A stretch of DNA of 64,000 bases. Origin: Brucella sp. BE17 (GTDB taxonomy: Bacteria; Pseudomonadota; Alphaproteobacteria; Rhizobiales; Rhizobiaceae). The notes beneath the pieces are model-generated. The model saw only the letters and a list, made by a program, of their open reading frames with translations. It had not been told where the DNA came from and did no database searches. Both the position numbers and the translations under genes were made by a program. Below, piece after piece: positions 61,959-64,000 of this stretch (positions are counted from its first letter, which is position 1; each line of letters starts with the position of its first letter). The DNA is taken from NCBI RefSeq assembly GCF_039545455.1, contig NZ_CP154468.1:620001-684000 (forward strand), written 5' to 3'.

Positions 61959-63341
61959 ATGGTCGAGATTACCTGCAAGCTCCTGATCATTGGCGGCGGC
62001 CCCGGCGGCTATGTCTGCGGCATTCGCGCCGGACAACTTGGCATCGATACGGTGCTTGTCGAGAAAAAGCACCTCGGCGGCACCTGCCTCAATGTCGGCT
62101 GTATTCCATCCAAGGCTCTGATCCACGCCGCAGATGAATTCCATCGCCTGACGGTCAAAAACCCGATTGGCATCAGCGTGGAAAATCCGGTTATTGATTT
62201 TGCAAAAACGCTGGAATGGAAGGACGGGATCGTCAATCGGCTGAACAGCGGTGTTGCCGGATTGCTCAAAAGCACGAACGTGCGCATGCTTCAGGGGCAG
62301 GCGCGGTTTATCGATGGCAAGACCGTGTTGGTCGATACGGATACAGGCCGCCAGACGATCCACGCCGAAAACATCGTCATTGCGACAGGCTCGGTGCCGG
62401 TTGAAATCGAAGCTTTGCCATTTGGCGGTAGTATCATTTCCTCAACCGAAGCTCTGTCGTCACAAACCGTGCCTCAAGAGCTGGTGGTTGTTGGCGGCGG
62501 CTATATCGGGCTTGAAATAGGCACGGCTTTTGCAAAGCTTGGCGCGAAAGTGACAGTGGTGGAGGCAACCGACCGCATCCTACCGCAATATGATACCGAG
62601 TTGACCCGTCCCATTATGACACGGTTAAAGGCGCTCGGTGTTGAGGTGCTTACAAACACATCTGCCAAGGGCCTCTCGGCAGATGGCGCTGCACTTGAGG
62701 TGGTAAGCAACGGGACGACGCGCGCGCTTGCCGCCAACAAGGTGCTGGTGGCGGTCGGCCGCAAGCCGCAGACCGATGGCTGGGGTTTGAGCGAAATCCG
62801 ACTCGACATGGAAGGGCGCTTTATCCGCATAGACGAAAAATGCCGTACCTCGATGCGCGGTATATACGCCATTGGTGATGTGACGGGTGATCCGATGCTG
62901 GCACATCGCGCCATGGCGCAAGGTGAGATGGTGGCCGAAATCATTGCGGGCGGCAATCAGGCATGGGACAGACGCTGCATTCCCGCCGTCTGTTTCACCG
63001 ATCCCGAGATCGTGACGGCTGGTCTCACGCCTGACGAGGCTCGCAAGGCAGGGCAGAAGGTCAAGGTCGGGATGTTTCCATTTCAGGCCAATGGCCGCGC
63101 CACGACGATCGTGCGCGAGGACGGTTTTATTCGTATTGTGGCTCGTTCAGACAATCATCTTATTCTGGGAATACAGTCAGTTGGCACGAATATTTCAGAA
63201 TTGTCTTCAACTTTTGCGCAAAGCGTCGAAATGGGCGCGCGGCTTGAGGATATAGCTGAGACTATCCATGCACATCCGACATTGGGTGAGGGGCTTGCCG
63301 AGGCAAGCATGAAGGCGCTTGGCCATGCGCTGCATGTTTAG
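61959..63341 (+). CDS. lpdA: Dihydrolipoamide dehydrogenase (E3) of the branched-chain complex
   Basis: A 460-residue FAD disulfide reductase that reoxidises the lipoyl group. FAD motif LIIGGGPGGYVCGIRAG (about residues 8-24), redox cysteines in GGTCLNVGCIPSKAL (about 41-55), NAD motif VVGGGYIGLEIGTAFAKLGA (about 178-197), the second FAD segment IYAIGDVTGDPMLAHRAMAQ (about 307-326) and the C-terminal base HAHPTLGEGLAE (about 438-449). The ATG at 61959 has GGAGGA 8 bases upstream. It is last in the bkd operon, and its stop overlaps the stop of the convergent SURF1 gene. Confidence 0.95.
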   Translation: MVEITCKLLIIGGGPGGYVCGIRAGQLGIDTVLVEKKHLGGTCLNVGCIPSKALIHAADEFHRLTVKNPIGISVENPVIDFAKTLEWKDGIVNRLNSGVAGLLKSTNVRMLQGQARFIDGKTVLVDTDTGRQTIHAENIVIATGSVPVEIEALPFGGSIISSTEALSSQTVPQELVVVGGGYIGLEIGTAFAKLGAKVTVVEATDRILPQYDTELTRPIMTRLKALGVEVLTNTSAKGLSADGAALEVVSNGTTRALAANKVLVAVGRKPQTDGWGLSEIRLDMEGRFIRIDEKCRTSMRGIYAIGDVTGDPMLAHRAMAQGEMVAEIIAGGNQAWDRRCIPAVCFTDPEIVTAGLTPDEARKAGQKVKVGMFPFQANGRATTIVREDGFIRIVARSDNHLILGIQSVGTNISELSSTFAQSVEMGARLEDIAETIHAHPTLGEGLAEASMKALGHALHV

Positions 63342-64000
63342 CTCTTGGATTTACGCTCGTGCCGCCAGAAGAAAATTGCGGCGCCCACGATCATTGCAGC
63401 CAGCGCAAACCATGTGAGCGCATAGGAAAGATGATTGTTGCGGAAGCTGACAACTGTTAAGCCGCCGATAGGTAGATTGCCGGGATTAGCGCTTGCCTCC
63501 GCATCGATGAAATAGGGGGCTACCGGGCCGAAATTATCACGCGCGGCAAAGGCCACGACATCGCGTGAATTCCAGACATCACGCGCCGGATAGTTAGGGC
63601 GTAGAAAGAAACCGTCCGGTTCAGGCATTCGCAGAAGACCGGTCACCGTCGTTTCACCCGCCACCTGCGTTTCTGGCCGTGCTTCGCCGTTGCGCTTGTC
63701 GGTTGGCACAAAACCGCGATTGATATAGGTCAGCGCACCATCATGGCCGCGCATTGGTGTCATTACCCAATAGCCGGCACCGCGTTCAGTCAGGGCGTGA
63801 ACCAGAACTTCCTTATCATTGAGATAGGTGCCTGTGAGCGACACATGGCGATATTCGTCGTCCGCACGGTTGACCTTTTTCCAGCTCGTTTTTGTAGGGG
63901 CTGCAACGGGGGCTGCGTGCACCCGCGCATCCACCCGAGCGATCAGATCGAGTTTCCATTGCAAACGTTCCACCTGCCAGATGCCAAGGCCCATAAAAAG
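63338..64000 (-). CDS. SURF1-family cytochrome oxidase assembly protein (5' end outside the window)
   Basis: At least 220 residues of a membrane protein that helps assemble the heme a3/CuB site of aa3-type oxidase. FMGLGIWQVERLQWKLDLI at the window edge is the end of the first span and the conserved GxWQxxRxxWK segment, so the true start lies beyond 64000. YRHVSLTGTYLNDKEVLVHA, GYWVMTPM, INRGFVPTDKR (about residues 90-100 of this part) and the C-terminal span HLSYALTWFALAAMIVGAAI followed by FFWRHER match SURF1. Its stop codon overlaps the lpdA stop tail to tail. Other oxidase genes presumably lie upstream of it, beyond the window. Confidence 0.93.
   Translation of the reverse strand, partial: LFMGLGIWQVERLQWKLDLIARVDARVHAAPVAAPTKTSWKKVNRADDEYRHVSLTGTYLNDKEVLVHALTERGAGYWVMTPMRGHDGALTYINRGFVPTDKRNGEARPETQVAGETTVTGLLRMPEPDGFFLRPNYPARDVWNSRDVVAFAARDNFGPVAPYFIDAEASANPGNLPIGGLTVVSFRNNHLSYALTWFALAAMIVGAAIFFWRHERKSKS

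Overview
This window looks like chromosomal DNA of an alphaproteobacterium of the Brucella/Ochrobactrum group (Brucellaceae). The grounds are the gene content (fused PhaAB antiporter, GbsR-cydDCABX block, DUF1127 and DUF930 proteins), the moderately high GC coding sequence, near-recall matches of several proteins to Brucella homologues, and short palindromic intergenic repeats of the kind described in Brucella. I see no rRNA, tRNA, CRISPR array, phage, transposase or plasmid functions. It reads as an ordinary, densely coded chromosome segment made mainly of transport, respiration and catabolic operons.

Layout. 1-4657: ferric-siderophore uptake (ABC permease and binding protein on the minus strand, a TonB-dependent receptor and its AraC-type regulator). 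4815-14026: DMT exporter, a 45-residue DUF1127 protein, NCS2 purine permease, gluconokinase, SLC13 transporter, membrane dipeptidase, adenine deaminase, and a periplasmic zinc protein ZinT behind a Zur-like box. 14171-17322: GntR regulator, decayed NAD(P)-binding gene, RraA-type aldolase and aldo/keto reductase, with two palindromic repeats that start at stop codons. 17374-28219: M3 peptidase, MarR plus Bcr/CflA exporter, MgtE, TypA/BipA, YigZ, thiolase, and an alpha-ketoglutarate-type MHS symporter. 28220-36165: a DctBD-like two-component pair facing that symporter, GH25 lipoprotein, MogA, nitroreductase, FAD/NAD(P)-binding protein. 36512-42551: seven-subunit Mrp/Pha cation/proton antiporter in six overlapping genes. 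42850-49936: GbsR-type regulator and cydDCABX (cytochrome bd oxidase with its exporter and the small CydX subunit). 49953-57912: DUF930 protein, then an amino-sugar-like regulon (GntR/UTRA regulator and BadF-type kinase divergent from a sugar ABC transporter, Gfo/Idh/MocA dehydrogenase and ATPase). 58356-63341: complete branched-chain 2-oxo acid dehydrogenase operon (E1alpha, E1beta, E2, E3). 63338-64000: the 3' part of a SURF1 gene.

Most notable observations: (1) the DctD-like regulator has lost the GAFTGA loop needed to contact sigma54; (2) its kinase gene is preceded by a 16-bp-arm inverted repeat, and a terminator-like hairpin lies in the same intergenic region; (3) two palindromes 22 bp apart overlap the promoter and leader of the GbsR-type gene that heads the cyd operon; (4) a strong ribosome-binding site upstream of cydA is separated from the ATG by a small hairpin that would bring the two to normal spacing when folded; (5) the same 11-base motif CAATTGGTACG flanks the sugar ABC operon on both sides; (6) three genes end exactly where a short palindromic repeat begins, and the repeat supplies the stop codon. 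I did not find a clearly new defence, mobile or biosynthetic system.
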